Shown here: piece after piece, positions 26,097 through 34,459 of the stretch | Layout: every line of letters starts with the position of its first letter | Position numbering within the stretch: the stretch's first letter is position 1 | Source of the DNA: ENR-C20 sp942493145 | GTDB lineage: Bacteria > Bacillota > Clostridia > Acetivibrionales > DTU013 | Direction of reading: 5' to 3' | Length of the DNA: 64,000 nt | Assembly (NCBI GenBank): GCA_942493145.1 | Contig: OW818679.1 | Coordinates: 2,604,001-2,668,000 of the forward strand | The notes under the pieces: generated by a model | What the model saw: only the letters and a program-made list of their open reading frames with translations | Told to the model about the DNA's origin: nothing | Databases searched by the model: none | Position numbers and translations under genes: made by a program

Positions 26097-28040
26097 ATGA
26101 AAAAACTTTTAGCAATTTTAATCTCACTCACACTACTATTGACATCCGCTACTACAGTATTTGCATATGAGGGTCACTCAAACAATCAGAATGCACAGAT
26201 CAATCTGGCATACAATGATGACAAGGGCCATGATAAAAACGATAAGAATCTGAAGGCAAAGAATCATACCTTTAAAATCAATGGATCACCAGTTATAAAA
26301 TACGGCAGATACAAGCTTCCCATCAGTCCGGTCACGAAAGGCATGGGCGCTACAGTTACTTTTGATAAAGCAACGGCTGTATTAACAGTAACCAAGGCTC
26401 CGACTACAATAGTAATTGACTTTGATGACAAGACAGTTACTGTCAACGGTGCTGCAGTTACCGATTCGGGAATATTCACTGCAAAGAACAGCAAAAAAAT
26501 GAAAGTACTTATTAAATATATCGCAACCACGCTTGGTTTAAGAGCTGACGTTGACGGTGACAAGGTTACGGTGGAAGTCCCCGGACTTAATGCTCCTACG
26601 AATGTTGCAGTGACTCCGATAGGCGGAATTGCAGTTGCAAATACGCTGAACAGCACTACACTAAATATGATTGCAACGGCAAAAATAACTGCAGGCCAGG
26701 CAACAGGCGGCAAAGCAGAACTGTATGTAGGTACCAGACTTATAGCAACAGATTCAACCATAGGTGCGACAGATACATCAGTAGATTTTACGATACCTTA
26801 TAGCGGTACACCTACAAACGCACAATTACAGGCAGCTATTCCCACTGGCGGAGTAGTATCAGTCAAGCTCTACAATGCAGCTGGAGCTGTACTTGCAAGT
26901 TCGAAAGCAAACCCAACTCTAAAAGTTGATTATATTGCTCCGACAATAACAGGTGCTGTATCAGCAATTTACTCGGAAGCAAATAAAAAGCTTTATATTA
27001 CAGTAACCGGCGCCACTATCACAAACGACGCTGTTGACGTCACCAAAATTTCACTTTATGATGTCAGCCTGGTTAGAAACTATACTCTGACAAGCACTTC
27101 AAATACAGGTTCAAACGGCTATGTGGAAAGTGCAGCAAGATTGGTTGTAAATGTCGGTTCCACCGACAAGACCAGCCTGGAAGGATTTGAAGGTTCAGAT
27201 GTTATCCTGTATATTGCTGCGGGATCTTTGCTCAAAGATGCTGCAGGCAACGTTTCCAACAGCTTTGCATCAGTCCAGTCAATACCCGTAACTGTAATCG
27301 ATTTAGATTCAGTAGTCCCCGGGCTTAACGCTCCCACGAATGTTACAGTGACTCCAATAGGCGGAACTGTAATGGTAAATACCCTGAACAGTACAAATCT
27401 TTATATGCTGGCAGCAGCTAATATCACTGCCGGCCAGGCAACAGGCGGAAAGGCTGAATTGTATGTGGGTACCAGACTTGTAGCAACAGATTCAACCATA
27501 GGCGCTACAGATTCTTCAGTTAACTTTACAACAAACTACGCTATAACAAATGATGTACTAAAATCAATCGTACCGGAAGGCGGCGTGGTAATCGTTAAGC
27601 TGTACAACGCTGCAGGGGCTTCAGTTGCAAGTACGCAGGCAAACCCAACTTTGAAAGTTGATTATGTTGCTCCTACAATAACAGACGTATTAACTGCAGT
27701 TTATGATGCAATAAACAAATACCTTTACATTATAGTTACCGGCGCTGATAAAACAGGAGATGCTGTTGATGTCACCAAAATCTCACTATATGATCAGAGC
27801 CTCGGCAAAACCTATAACCTTACAGATAACGCAACAACAGGGTCAAAGGGTGTCGTAAGCAGTTCAGAAGCGTTGTTCATAAATATAGGTTCCTCTGATA
27901 AAGCCGGTCTCGCAGACTTTAGCGGTACAGATGTAAAATTGTATGTAGGTGCCGGCCCATTGCTGAAAGACGCTGCCGGCAACGTGTCCAATAACTTTAC
28001 ATCAATTCAGACCATACCTGTCACAGTAGTTACAAATTGA
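26097..28040 (+). CDS. Secreted repeat protein with stalk-like N-terminal domain
   Basis: 647 residues. The ATG at 26097 follows GGGG at 9 bases; a TTG further upstream abuts the site. A signal peptide (to about residue 23, FAYE) leads to a domain at about 50-160 that resembles a copper-amine-oxidase-type stalk domain (TFKINGSPVIKYGRYKLPIS and later IKYIATTLGLRADVDG). Two copies of a repeat of about 240 residues follow (LNAPTNVAVTPIGG and LNAPTNVTVTPIGG), each with AGQATGGKAELYVGTRL and LKDAAGNVSN. The last motif is typical of Ig-like domains of bacterial adhesins. There is no LPXTG motif or anchor, so it is probably released or non-covalently bound. Function unknown. Confidence 0.82.
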   Translation: MKKLLAILISLTLLLTSATTVFAYEGHSNNQNAQINLAYNDDKGHDKNDKNLKAKNHTFKINGSPVIKYGRYKLPISPVTKGMGATVTFDKATAVLTVTKAPTTIVIDFDDKTVTVNGAAVTDSGIFTAKNSKKMKVLIKYIATTLGLRADVDGDKVTVEVPGLNAPTNVAVTPIGGIAVANTLNSTTLNMIATAKITAGQATGGKAELYVGTRLIATDSTIGATDTSVDFTIPYSGTPTNAQLQAAIPTGGVVSVKLYNAAGAVLASSKANPTLKVDYIAPTITGAVSAIYSEANKKLYITVTGATITNDAVDVTKISLYDVSLVRNYTLTSTSNTGSNGYVESAARLVVNVGSTDKTSLEGFEGSDVILYIAAGSLLKDAAGNVSNSFASVQSIPVTVIDLDSVVPGLNAPTNVTVTPIGGTVMVNTLNSTNLYMLAAANITAGQATGGKAELYVGTRLVATDSTIGATDSSVNFTTNYAITNDVLKSIVPEGGVVIVKLYNAAGASVASTQANPTLKVDYVAPTITDVLTAVYDAINKYLYIIVTGADKTGDAVDVTKISLYDQSLGKTYNLTDNATTGSKGVVSSSEALFINIGSSDKAGLADFSGTDVKLYVGAGPLLKDAAGNVSNNFTSIQTIPVTVVTN

Positions 28041-28089
28041 GTGCAGAAATCTAAGAATTGATAGTTTCATTAAATTTTAAGCAAACAAA

Positions 28090-28143
28090 GGCCGGGAATG
28101 AGGGATTTTATACAAATCCTTCAGCTCCCGGCCATCTTTTTGT
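28090..28143 (+). terminator. Terminator after the secreted repeat protein gene
   Basis: GGCCGGGA pairs with CTCCCGGCC, with partial pairing further in, and a T-run follows. It lies 50 bases beyond the stop codon and faces the convergent LPXTG gene. Confidence 0.82.
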
Positions 28144-28230
28144 ATATTTATCTCTTATGCATTTATATGTCCGGCTTTCTTGAGGCTTTCTTTAGGCACT
28201 CTTTATTCTTTCTTAAAGCTCTCTTTGGGC

Positions 28231-29466
28231 TTACTTGCGTTTTTTCATTGATCCGAGGCCTATGCCTAATGCTGTCAAAACACCTCCCAATCCGTACAAT
28301 ACTGTTGATGGTAAGCCGCCTGTCTTAGGTAATACTGGTGCCGCCGGAACAGGTTCTTCCAGCTCTGCTGTATCCTCAATGGCCGTTGCTTCTACAGGAG
28401 GATCGGTTGCTACCGGCGTCTCTACCGGTCCACCAGGTACCGTCTCTGTAGGCTCTACAACGTCAGTAGGTACCGCAACTTCAGTAGGTGTAGGCGTTGA
28501 TAAAGATGTCGTTACTGGTGGAGTTGTCTGCGCCGTAGTCGGTGGTGTTGTCGCCGGCGGTGTTGTAGTCGGTGGTGTTGTTGCCGGTGGTGTTGTTGCC
28601 GGTGGTGTTGTCGCCGGTGGTGTTGTCGCCGGTGGTGTTGTTGCCGGTGGTGTTGTTGCCGGTGGTGTTGTTGCCGGTGGTGTTGTTGCCGGTGGTGTTG
28701 TCACCGGTGGTGTTGTCACCGGTGGTGTTGTCACCGGTGGTGTTGTCACCGGTGGTGTTGTCACCGGTGGTGTTGTCACCGGTGGTGTTGTCACCGGCGG
28801 TGTTGTTGCCGGTGGTGTTACTGTTACCGCTGGCGGCGTTGTTGATGGCGGCGTTGTTGCCGGTGGTGTCGTTGCCGGTGGTGTCGTTGCCGGTGGTGTT
28901 GTTGCCGGCGGTGTTGTTGCCGGTGGTGTTACTGTTACCGCTGGCGGCGTTGTTGATGGCGGCGTTGTTGCCGGCGGTGTTGTTACCGGCGGTGTCGGTA
29001 CAACATATCCGGTATAAAAGCTGATGTGGCTTATTGCATGATATGCATTCCCCGTATTATTAAGGTTTTCAGGTTTATCGATTGTAATTTCTCCTGTATA
29101 AGCCCCGACTCCGCTGTATGTAAACAACAGTCCTCCATTTCCTGCTTTCACGAAAATGTATTTTACCGGTACATTCGTCGAAGTCCAACTGAATGAAATA
29201 TTCGACAAAATGGTTACACTTATGCCGTTCGCTCCATTTGATCCTGTTGTTGAATCGAATGTCCCATTATCTTTGAACTTTATCTGGGTCAGTCCATTGA
29301 TTATACTCTCCAAGCCTGAATCTATGTTAGCCCCGGTATCATTTCCCTCATAATACTGGTAACCGCTGTAATCAGCAGCCAGGGTAACACCTGTAAACGA
29401 TAAAACTGACGCGACCAGCATTATTGCTGTAACAATTGCTAATAAAGATTTTCTTCTTCCTTTCAT
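28231..29466 (-). CDS. LPXTG surface protein with long Thr/Pro-rich stalk
   Basis: 411 residues. A signal peptide (to about residue 31) is followed by a beta-rich domain of about 130 residues with no recognised family, then about 190 residues made almost entirely of TTPP units with Ala or Val between them. A Pro/Glu-rich segment leads to the sorting signal LPKTGGLPS, a helix and the tail MKKRK. The Thr-rich stalk is an excellent candidate for O-glycosylation, and the PMT operon is 2.3 kb away. The start follows GGAGGG. No riboswitch is visible upstream. Confidence 0.88.
   Translation of the reverse strand: MKGRRKSLLAIVTAIMLVASVLSFTGVTLAADYSGYQYYEGNDTGANIDSGLESIINGLTQIKFKDNGTFDSTTGSNGANGISVTILSNISFSWTSTNVPVKYIFVKAGNGGLLFTYSGVGAYTGEITIDKPENLNNTGNAYHAISHISFYTGYVVPTPPVTTPPATTPPSTTPPAVTVTPPATTPPATTPPATTPPATTPPATTPPSTTPPAVTVTPPATTPPVTTPPVTTPPVTTPPVTTPPVTTPPVTTPPVTTPPATTPPATTPPATTPPATTPPATTPPATTPPATTPPATTPPTTTPPATTPPTTAQTTPPVTTSLSTPTPTEVAVPTDVVEPTETVPGGPVETPVATDPPVEATAIEDTAELEEPVPAAPVLPKTGGLPSTVLYGLGGVLTALGIGLGSMKKRK
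28530..28995 (-). repeat. 15-bp coding repeat encoding TTPP-A/V units
   Basis: About 30 units of 15 bases (plus strand GGTGGTGTTGTTGCC with C/T changes) form the stalk. Blocks of identical variants (GTCACC units together, GTTGCC units together) and a repeated larger segment with TVTP inside suggest stepwise expansion. Confidence 0.93.
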
Positions 29467-29644
29467 GTTAATCCCTCCATCCGATGCTATAAGTAAGTTT
29501 CTTCTAATACTTTAAATTGCTTAATATCTATTGATGTTGTTGCTATGGCTATTATATACCACCTGTTAGAGGTTTCTAACATTGAATGCTAAAAATTCCT
29601 GAGCATTAATAAAATCAGGTAGATGGCTGTGATTGATCAGTATG

Positions 29645-29687
29645 AAAAAACATAGCCATCGGACTTTACTAATCCAATGGCTATGTT
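29645..29687 (-). terminator. Terminator after galE
   Basis: On the minus strand AACATAGCCAT pairs with ATGGCTATGTT, extended by TGGA/TCCG with one mismatch, and six U residues follow. It begins 18 bases after the galE stop codon. Confidence 0.88.
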
Positions 29688-29704
29688 AACAATATAATTC
29701 AACT

Positions 29705-30775
29705 TTAATATCCACCAGGGTTGTTCTTCTGCCAGTTCCATGAATCCCTGCACATATCCTGCAGGTTCTTTTTCGTCTGCCAGCCCAAGACTTTGAATGC
29801 CTTTGAAGGCTCAGCATAGCAGGTAGCTATGTCTCCCGGACGACGAACGGTAAACTGGTACGGGATATTGATACCGGTAGCCAGTTGAAAACTGTTGACC
29901 ACATCGAGGACACTGTAGCCGACACCTGTTCCAAGGTTGTAGGCCTCCACTGCGCCTTCTGCCGCTTTGATTGTTACAGAACCAGCGCCTTCAGCCCCGC
30001 CCATAACCTCCAGCCGTTCCAGCGCCTTGAGATGTCCGTCCGCCAAATCGACCACATGTATATAGTCCCTGACGCCCGTGCCGTCGTGGGTATCGTAATC
30101 GCTGCCAAAGACGGAAAGCTTCTCCCTCTTGCCCACCACCACCTGTGTGATGTAGGGCATCAGGTTGTTGGGGATGCCGTTGGGGTCCTCCCCGATTCGC
30201 CCGCTATCATGGGCGCCGATGGGATTGAAATACCTGAGCAGGACTATACGCCAGGTATTATCAGCCACCCAGACATCCCTCAGGATCTGTTCTATCATAA
30301 GCTTGGTGCTGCCGTACGGATTCGTCGCGCTCAGCGGCATATCCTCCGTCAATGGCGAAACATTATTCATGCCGTAGACCGTCGCCGAGGAGCTGAACAC
30401 CAGTTTCTTCACGCCGAACTTCTGCATTGCATCGCACAGGTTTATAGTACCGGTTATATTGTTATGGTAATATTTCAAAGGGATAGCCACAGATTCGCCG
30501 ACAGCTTTAAGCCCGGCAAAGTGTATAACCGCATCAATCGGCCCTCCGCCCTTTTGGGATTCTTCAGAAAAAATCTTTTCAACCGCCGGAAGATCCAGCA
30601 GGTCTGTTTCATAAAAGCTGAAGTCGCTCACGGTTATTTCCCTGATGCGGTTTAAAACCTCCGGCTTGCTGTTTGAATAATTATCAGCGACTACAACGTT
30701 ATAGCCCGCCTTAAGCAGTTCTACTACCGTATGGCTGCCGATGTATCCCGCTCCGCCTGTAACCAATATCTTCAT
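29705..30775 (-). CDS. galE: UDP-glucose 4-epimerase
   Basis: 356 residues. The NAD-binding motif is VTGGAGYIGSHT, the catalytic YxxxK motif is NPYGSTKLMIEQIL with Ser in VFSSSATVYG, and the C-terminus ends like E. coli GalE (DSWNWQKNNPGGY). It interconverts UDP-glucose and UDP-galactose for cell-surface glycans. Compared with the typical 330-340 residues it has about 18 extra residues before the AYNLGTGVGYSVLDVV segment (VMGGAEGAGSVTIKAAEGA). The start follows GAGGTG. It is transcribed alone toward its own terminator and lies between the surface island and the peptide cluster. Confidence 0.95.
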   Translation of the reverse strand: MKILVTGGAGYIGSHTVVELLKAGYNVVVADNYSNSKPEVLNRIREITVSDFSFYETDLLDLPAVEKIFSEESQKGGGPIDAVIHFAGLKAVGESVAIPLKYYHNNITGTINLCDAMQKFGVKKLVFSSSATVYGMNNVSPLTEDMPLSATNPYGSTKLMIEQILRDVWVADNTWRIVLLRYFNPIGAHDSGRIGEDPNGIPNNLMPYITQVVVGKREKLSVFGSDYDTHDGTGVRDYIHVVDLADGHLKALERLEVMGGAEGAGSVTIKAAEGAVEAYNLGTGVGYSVLDVVNSFQLATGINIPYQFTVRRPGDIATCYAEPSKAFKVLGWQTKKNLQDMCRDSWNWQKNNPGGY

Positions 30776-30945
30776 ACGTGCACCTCATAAAAAATCGTGT
30801 TATTGATTGAATTTAATATCCATTATATTGCTACTATCTTACAATATTACACTGCCATTGGCAAGCCGTGTACTGGTTATATATGTCAGCAGATTATATC
30901 GGTGATGTCCTTATCAAAATTTGCTCTATTATAAAAAAGTATGCA

Positions 30946-30974
30946 TTGATTATTTTTGTACTTTAATATAATAT
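30946..30974 (+). promoter_or_regulatory. Possible promoter of the peptide-modification cluster
   Basis: TTGATT at 30946 is followed by TATAAT at 15 bases or TAATAT at 17 bases. It lies about 60 bases before the PqqD-like start codon, the right place for the first promoter of the cluster. Confidence 0.5.
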
Positions 30975-31034
30975 TCATTTATGAATTCATCTTATGGCTG
31001 CTCAGGTCAGTCAACGGATAATGTGAGGTGTTTT

Positions 31035-31301
31035 ATGAAAATTAAAAGCGGGTATATTCTTAGGGAAGTCGCAGGTAAAAATGTTATCATTCCAGTTGGT
31101 GAGCGTGTGATCGATTTTAAAGGAATGATGATGCCGAACGATACCGGTTGCTTTATATGGAAACAGCTGTCTGCAGATATCTCTTATAAGGAACTCCTGA
31201 ATGCAATTCTGGATGAATATGATATCGACGAGGATACAGCCAAAACAGACCTGGATGGTTTTATGGCAGAGGCTCGTGAGAATGGAGTTATTGAGGAATG
31301 A
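31035..31301 (+). CDS. PqqD-like peptide-binding protein
   Basis: 88 residues from the ATG at 31035, which follows GAGGTG; the frame is open further upstream, but without a site. It has the PqqD fold pattern: GYILREVAGKNVIIPVG, MPNDTGCFIWKQL (the conserved NxTGxxIW-like segment) and a C-terminal helix with LDGFMAEARENGVIEE. In RiPP pathways PqqD-type domains (RRE) bind the leader peptide and present it to the modifying enzyme. It overlaps the radical SAM gene by ATGA, so the two are probably translated together. Confidence 0.88.
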   Translation: MKIKSGYILREVAGKNVIIPVGERVIDFKGMMMPNDTGCFIWKQLSADISYKELLNAILDEYDIDEDTAKTDLDGFMAEARENGVIEE

Positions 31302-32422
31302 AAGCCGACACGAACACCAATAACATACAAGCACACAACTGGGAAAAAACCGAAATGACTTTCGCAGCATATGCTGCCAGGCAACATGTACCCTTGGGCG
31401 GTACGTTTGAGCTGACACCCAGATGCAGCTTGAATTGTAAAATGTGTTATGTCCGTTTGGATAAGCCTCAAATGAATCAAATAGGCCGGGAGTTAACGGC
31501 AAACGAATGGATCAGGATTGCACATGAGGCATTAGAAGCCGGAACCTTGAACCTTCTGATCACCGGCGGCGAACCTCTGATCAGGGAGGATTTTGCTGAG
31601 ATATACACGGCGCTCTCAGGGATGGGTTTTATAATTAAATTAAATACAAACGCAACCTTAATCACACCTGAAATTGTAAAGCTATTTTCCAGATACCCAC
31701 CTACAGCAACATGTGTAACATTATATGGCGCAAGTCCAGATACGTACGAAAAAATATGCGGAGACGCAAACGGTTTTGACAAGACAATACGCGGTCTTGA
31801 ATTGATTTCAAAAATCCCGACAGAGCTTGAAGTCAGGACAACCTTTATCAGAGATAATATGAATGAGCTGGATGAGATAAGAACCATAGCAAACCGTTAT
31901 ACAAACCGTTATGGAATAAACACGGATGTTTTCAAACCAATCCGGGGTGCTGTTTCGGATGTTGAAACCTGCCGAATGACACCAGGCCAGATTACCGATA
32001 TAGTAAATTCGAATTTCAGGTATTATAACGATTTGAATCATGTTGACGAAATAGATATTTTCCAAAATACCATTGAAGAAAATACCTCAAAAAAAGATTT
32101 TGGTTTCAAACTTCCTCCAACTGTTCTGAACTGTTTGGCATCGAAAGCCACATACTGGATAACATGGGATGGTAAGATGCTACCCTGTGGCTGTTTTTCA
32201 AGTCCATATACATTACCTCTGGAAGAAGGGTTTCTGCCCGCCTGGAAACGCTTGCCTGATTTATTGGAAATCATACCCCGGCCTTCGGAATGCCTGAAAT
32301 GCGAAGTAGCTGATGGTATATGTCCCAACTGCCCGGCAAAGTTACAGGCAGAGACAGGCAGATTTGATGGAATATCCCAATATATTTGCTCTATAGCAAA
32401 GGAGCGGCAAAATAATATGTAA
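31298..32422 (+). CDS. Radical SAM/SPASM peptide-maturase-like enzyme
   Basis: 374 residues. The radical SAM cluster motif is CSLNCKMC (Cx3Cx2C) at about residues 46-53, followed by the SAM-binding LLITGGEPLIREDF. The C-terminal SPASM-type region has several Cys: LNCLASKATYWITWDGKMLP, then CGCFSS, CLKCEVADGICPNCPAK and a last Cys in YICSIAK. Such domains hold extra iron-sulfur clusters in enzymes that modify peptides by thioether, carbon-carbon or related links. A PqqD-like partner upstream and two small peptides downstream support peptide maturation. The reaction cannot be predicted from this sequence. Confidence 0.92.
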   Translation: MKADTNTNNIQAHNWEKTEMTFAAYAARQHVPLGGTFELTPRCSLNCKMCYVRLDKPQMNQIGRELTANEWIRIAHEALEAGTLNLLITGGEPLIREDFAEIYTALSGMGFIIKLNTNATLITPEIVKLFSRYPPTATCVTLYGASPDTYEKICGDANGFDKTIRGLELISKIPTELEVRTTFIRDNMNELDEIRTIANRYTNRYGINTDVFKPIRGAVSDVETCRMTPGQITDIVNSNFRYYNDLNHVDEIDIFQNTIEENTSKKDFGFKLPPTVLNCLASKATYWITWDGKMLPCGCFSSPYTLPLEEGFLPAWKRLPDLLEIIPRPSECLKCEVADGICPNCPAKLQAETGRFDGISQYICSIAKERQNNM

Positions 32423-32446
32423 TTTTATATTTATTTCCATTTTTCA

Positions 32447-32475
32447 TTGACATAAAGAGGTAAATAAACTATAGT
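32447..32475 (+). promoter_or_regulatory. Promoter of precursor peptide gene 1
   Basis: Perfect TTGACA, 17 bases and TATAGT, which is five of six for the -10. It lies between the radical SAM stop codon and the peptide gene, so the peptide can be made at a higher level than the enzymes. Confidence 0.75.
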
Positions 32476-32530
32476 TATATTATGGATTATAGTCTAAACG
32501 AATATTAACCGCAAAGTAAAGGGTGATTTT

Positions 32531-32728
32531 ATGAAAAAACAATACACTAAGCCTGAACTTGGCACAAAAGAATATGCACAATTTGAAAATGTCTTCACAA
32601 ACTGCAATCAGGATGCTGCTCCGTGTGGATCAAATCCTGGACAAGGTGGAGTAAACCCTCCAGATCATGGCAACCCAAACGTTTCTAGCTGGGACTATGG
32701 TTTTGCTGGAAACGTCATTATGTCGTAA
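32531..32728 (+). CDS. Putative RiPP precursor peptide 1
   Basis: 65 residues, with a strong site (AAAGGGTG) before ATG. It begins MKKQYTKPELGTKEYAQFEN, contains FTNCNQDAAPC, then a Gly/Pro/Asn-rich part with NPGQGGVNPP and ends with SSWDYGFAGNVIMS. YxxPEL near the N-terminus resembles leader motifs recognised by PqqD/RRE-type domains. The likely core has two Cys, several Asn and Pro, and a Trp-Asp-Tyr-Gly-Phe end, all possible modification sites. The first 37 residues are nearly identical to the second peptide. I do not recognise a known RiPP family. It has its own promoter and terminator. Confidence 0.8.
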   Translation: MKKQYTKPELGTKEYAQFENVFTNCNQDAAPCGSNPGQGGVNPPDHGNPNVSSWDYGFAGNVIMS

Positions 32729-32745
32729 TTATTTTGTCCTCTGTC

Positions 32746-32776
32746 AAACAAGCGCACCTTTGTGCGCTTGTTTTTT
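32746..32776 (+). terminator. Terminator after precursor peptide 1
   Basis: ACAAGCGCAC pairs perfectly with GTGCGCTTGT around a CTTT loop, followed by six T residues. It stands between the peptide gene and the HPr-kinase-like gene and would make the peptide RNA the main product. Confidence 0.9.
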
Positions 32777-32803
32777 ATTAATTTTAGCTATCAGGAGCTT
32801 ATT

Positions 32804-33673
32804 ATGTCTCAGATAAAAATATCCGATTTGAATATATTATTTGACTGTCCTCCCTGGGCGGTACATGAGAACTTTAACAAATTTAATTCAAACATTGGAG
32901 CTGCAAATATACAATGCCGGATTGTTTTTTCGAATATTGTACAGAATGAGGCTAAAATTGGCATAAAGCTGTTTAGTAAAGGTATCAGATCTGTTTATTC
33001 AAATGATGGGAAATATTATATCTCCAATAATAAAAAGGATATTCCATCCTGCTTAATAGCCTCTGATAACTGGTCTGACTATACATTGTATTTGGACCCC
33101 ATATATAATAATCCACATGATGAACAAAATGTTAATCTTGTTAAAGATGGACTTTTTACTACGATGCGAAATATTATGATTTCTTCCCTTATATCCCGAG
33201 GAGGAGTGCTTGTGCATTCTGTCGCAATGGAATGGGATGACAAAGGAATCTTGTTCTCAGCTCCTTCAGAAACCGGTAAATCCACCCATGTAAATCTTTG
33301 GCGTGAGAAATATGACGTAAGAGTTATTGATGGCGACGTAGCTGCCTGCCGGATTGTTGATGGATCACCATTGGTTTATGGCCTTCCATGGTGCGGCACC
33401 TCCAATGAATTTATAAATACCAAACTCCCTCTCGGCGCCATCATTTTCCTTGAACAAAGTGAAGAAAACAGCATTGCAACGCTTGATACAGCAGAAGCTA
33501 TAGTCCGCCTGTATGCAAGATGTTTTCTGTTGATCTGGGAAGAGAAAATGGCGGATCTGGTATTGGAGACAATAACTAAAATCGTATTGAACACTGAATG
33601 TTATCTTTTAAAGTGCAGGCCCGATTTTGAAGCGGTGGAGCTGGTGAAAAGATGTCTGGAGAAAAACCAATGA
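32804..33673 (+). CDS. HPr-kinase-like P-loop protein
   Basis: 289 residues from the ATG at 32804, which follows CAGGAG; an upstream in-frame start lies inside the terminator. The second half has a P-loop in the form FSAPSETGKSTHVNLW, then VRVIDGDVAACRIVDG and GLPWCGTSNEFINTKLPLGA, which match the layout of HPr kinase/phosphorylase-like proteins. HPrK-like genes accompany peptide and lasso-peptide clusters, where one such kinase is known to phosphorylate the precursor peptide. The usual HPrK N-terminal domain is replaced by about 140 residues I do not recognise. It overlaps the peptidase gene by ATGA. Confidence 0.83.
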   Translation: MSQIKISDLNILFDCPPWAVHENFNKFNSNIGAANIQCRIVFSNIVQNEAKIGIKLFSKGIRSVYSNDGKYYISNNKKDIPSCLIASDNWSDYTLYLDPIYNNPHDEQNVNLVKDGLFTTMRNIMISSLISRGGVLVHSVAMEWDDKGILFSAPSETGKSTHVNLWREKYDVRVIDGDVAACRIVDGSPLVYGLPWCGTSNEFINTKLPLGAIIFLEQSEENSIATLDTAEAIVRLYARCFLLIWEEKMADLVLETITKIVLNTECYLLKCRPDFEAVELVKRCLEKNQ

Positions 33674-34119
33674 GAGAGAATATAATTTCCGCAACCGATT
33701 GGGTAACTGCAATAAAGCCTTTATTAGAGGATGGTCATCTGCTTAGGATCAGCCCATCCGGCTTAAGTATGTACCCTTTTTTGGTAGGAGGCCGGGATGA
33801 AGTTTTTTTACGCTCGACAACAATAAAAAAACCAGTCAAAGGAGATATCGCATTATTCAGAAGAGACGATGGCATGCATGTCCTGCATCGTATTCACCAT
33901 ATAAGGAATAACCGCTATTATATGCTGGGGGATGCTCAAACGCGCATAGAAGGGCCAGTTGACGAAAATAACGTTATAGCCGTTGTTGAGGCAATTATAA
34001 GGAAAAACAGAAAAACAAATTGTAATAATATAATATTAAAAGCTTTATCAGGAATATGGACTATGCTAAGGCCTTTCAGGCCTCTGATAATAAAATTGAA
34101 ATTGAGAAAGTTTTCATAG
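33670..34119 (+). CDS. S26-type (signal-peptidase-like) peptidase
   Basis: 149 residues from the ATG at 33670, which follows TGGAG; six codons upstream there is another ATG within the previous gene. The nucleophile motif is SGLSMYPFL with Ser, and the second conserved block is GDIALFRRDDGMHVLHRIHH, in which His replaces the Lys of classical bacterial signal peptidases, as in SipW-type enzymes. MLGDAQTRIEGPV follows, as in S24/S26 proteins. A hydrophobic or basic C-terminal segment could hold it at the membrane. Its place in the cluster suggests it removes the leader from the modified peptides, but this is inference. Confidence 0.8.
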   Translation: MRENIISATDWVTAIKPLLEDGHLLRISPSGLSMYPFLVGGRDEVFLRSTTIKKPVKGDIALFRRDDGMHVLHRIHHIRNNRYYMLGDAQTRIEGPVDENNVIAVVEAIIRKNRKTNCNNIILKALSGIWTMLRPFRPLIIKLKLRKFS

Positions 34120-34150
34120 TGATATTCATTCACCTTCGTAGATATAAATA

Positions 34151-34179
34151 TTGACAAATATTGGAAAATATAATATTGT
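34151..34179 (+). promoter_or_regulatory. Promoter of precursor peptide gene 2
   Basis: Perfect TTGACA, 17 bases and TATTGT (four of six). TTGACAA here and TTGTCAA at 34193-34199 form an inverted repeat around the start region, which could be a regulator site. Confidence 0.65.
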
Positions 34180-34213
34180 TAATTTACAATTATTGTCAAA
34201 TAGAGGTGGCGCT

Positions 34214-34408
34214 ATGAAAAAGCAATACATTAACCCAGAGCTTGGAACTAAAGTATATGCCCAGTTTGAAAATGTATTTACCAACTGCAATCAGGATGCA
34301 GCTCCATGCGAATCAAATCCTGGTCAAGGCGGCGTAAACCCACCAGGTGATCCTGGCAATCCTGGCACGAGCTGGGATTACGGTTTCGGCGGGAACAACA
34401 ACTCTTAA
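34214..34408 (+). CDS. Putative RiPP precursor peptide 2
   Basis: 64 residues from the ATG at 34214, which follows TAGAGGTGG. It differs from precursor 1 mainly in the C-terminal part: NPGQGGVNPPGDPGNPGTSW instead of the His/Asn/Val version, and it ends DYGFGGNNNS. The N-terminal MKKQY-x-x-PELGTK, YAQFENVFTNCNQDAAPC and SWDYGF are shared. Variation restricted largely to the C-terminal third is what one expects from a duplicated precursor with a conserved leader. It has its own promoter and a matching terminator. No known family recognised. Confidence 0.8.
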   Translation: MKKQYINPELGTKVYAQFENVFTNCNQDAAPCESNPGQGGVNPPGDPGNPGTSWDYGFGGNNNS

Positions 34409-34426
34409 TTTTTTAGTACCCTGACC

Positions 34427-34459
34427 GCAAGCGTACGTATGTGCGCTTGCTATTTATTT
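34427..34459 (+). terminator. Terminator after precursor peptide 2
   Basis: GCAAGCGTAC pairs with GTGCGCTTGC through one G-U pair, followed by a T-rich run. The stem closely resembles the terminator after precursor 1, so the duplicated unit seems to include it. It reaches 6 bases into the 3' end of the convergent cpsB-like gene. Confidence 0.8.

Noticed and set aside
28530..28995. Regular repeats considered as a CRISPR array
   Set aside because: There are no unique spacers between the units; the repeats are in-frame coding units of a surface-protein stalk.
28235..29017. Long plus-strand frame rich in Gly and Val across the TTPP stalk
   Set aside because: It is the reverse reading of the repeat-coding stalk of the LPXTG gene, with no ribosome binding site or family resemblance.
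32531..34408. Lasso-peptide cluster
   Set aside because: The HPrK-like gene and the YxxPEL leader motif are reminiscent, but there is no asparagine-synthetase-like cyclase and no B2-type protease; a radical SAM enzyme is present instead.
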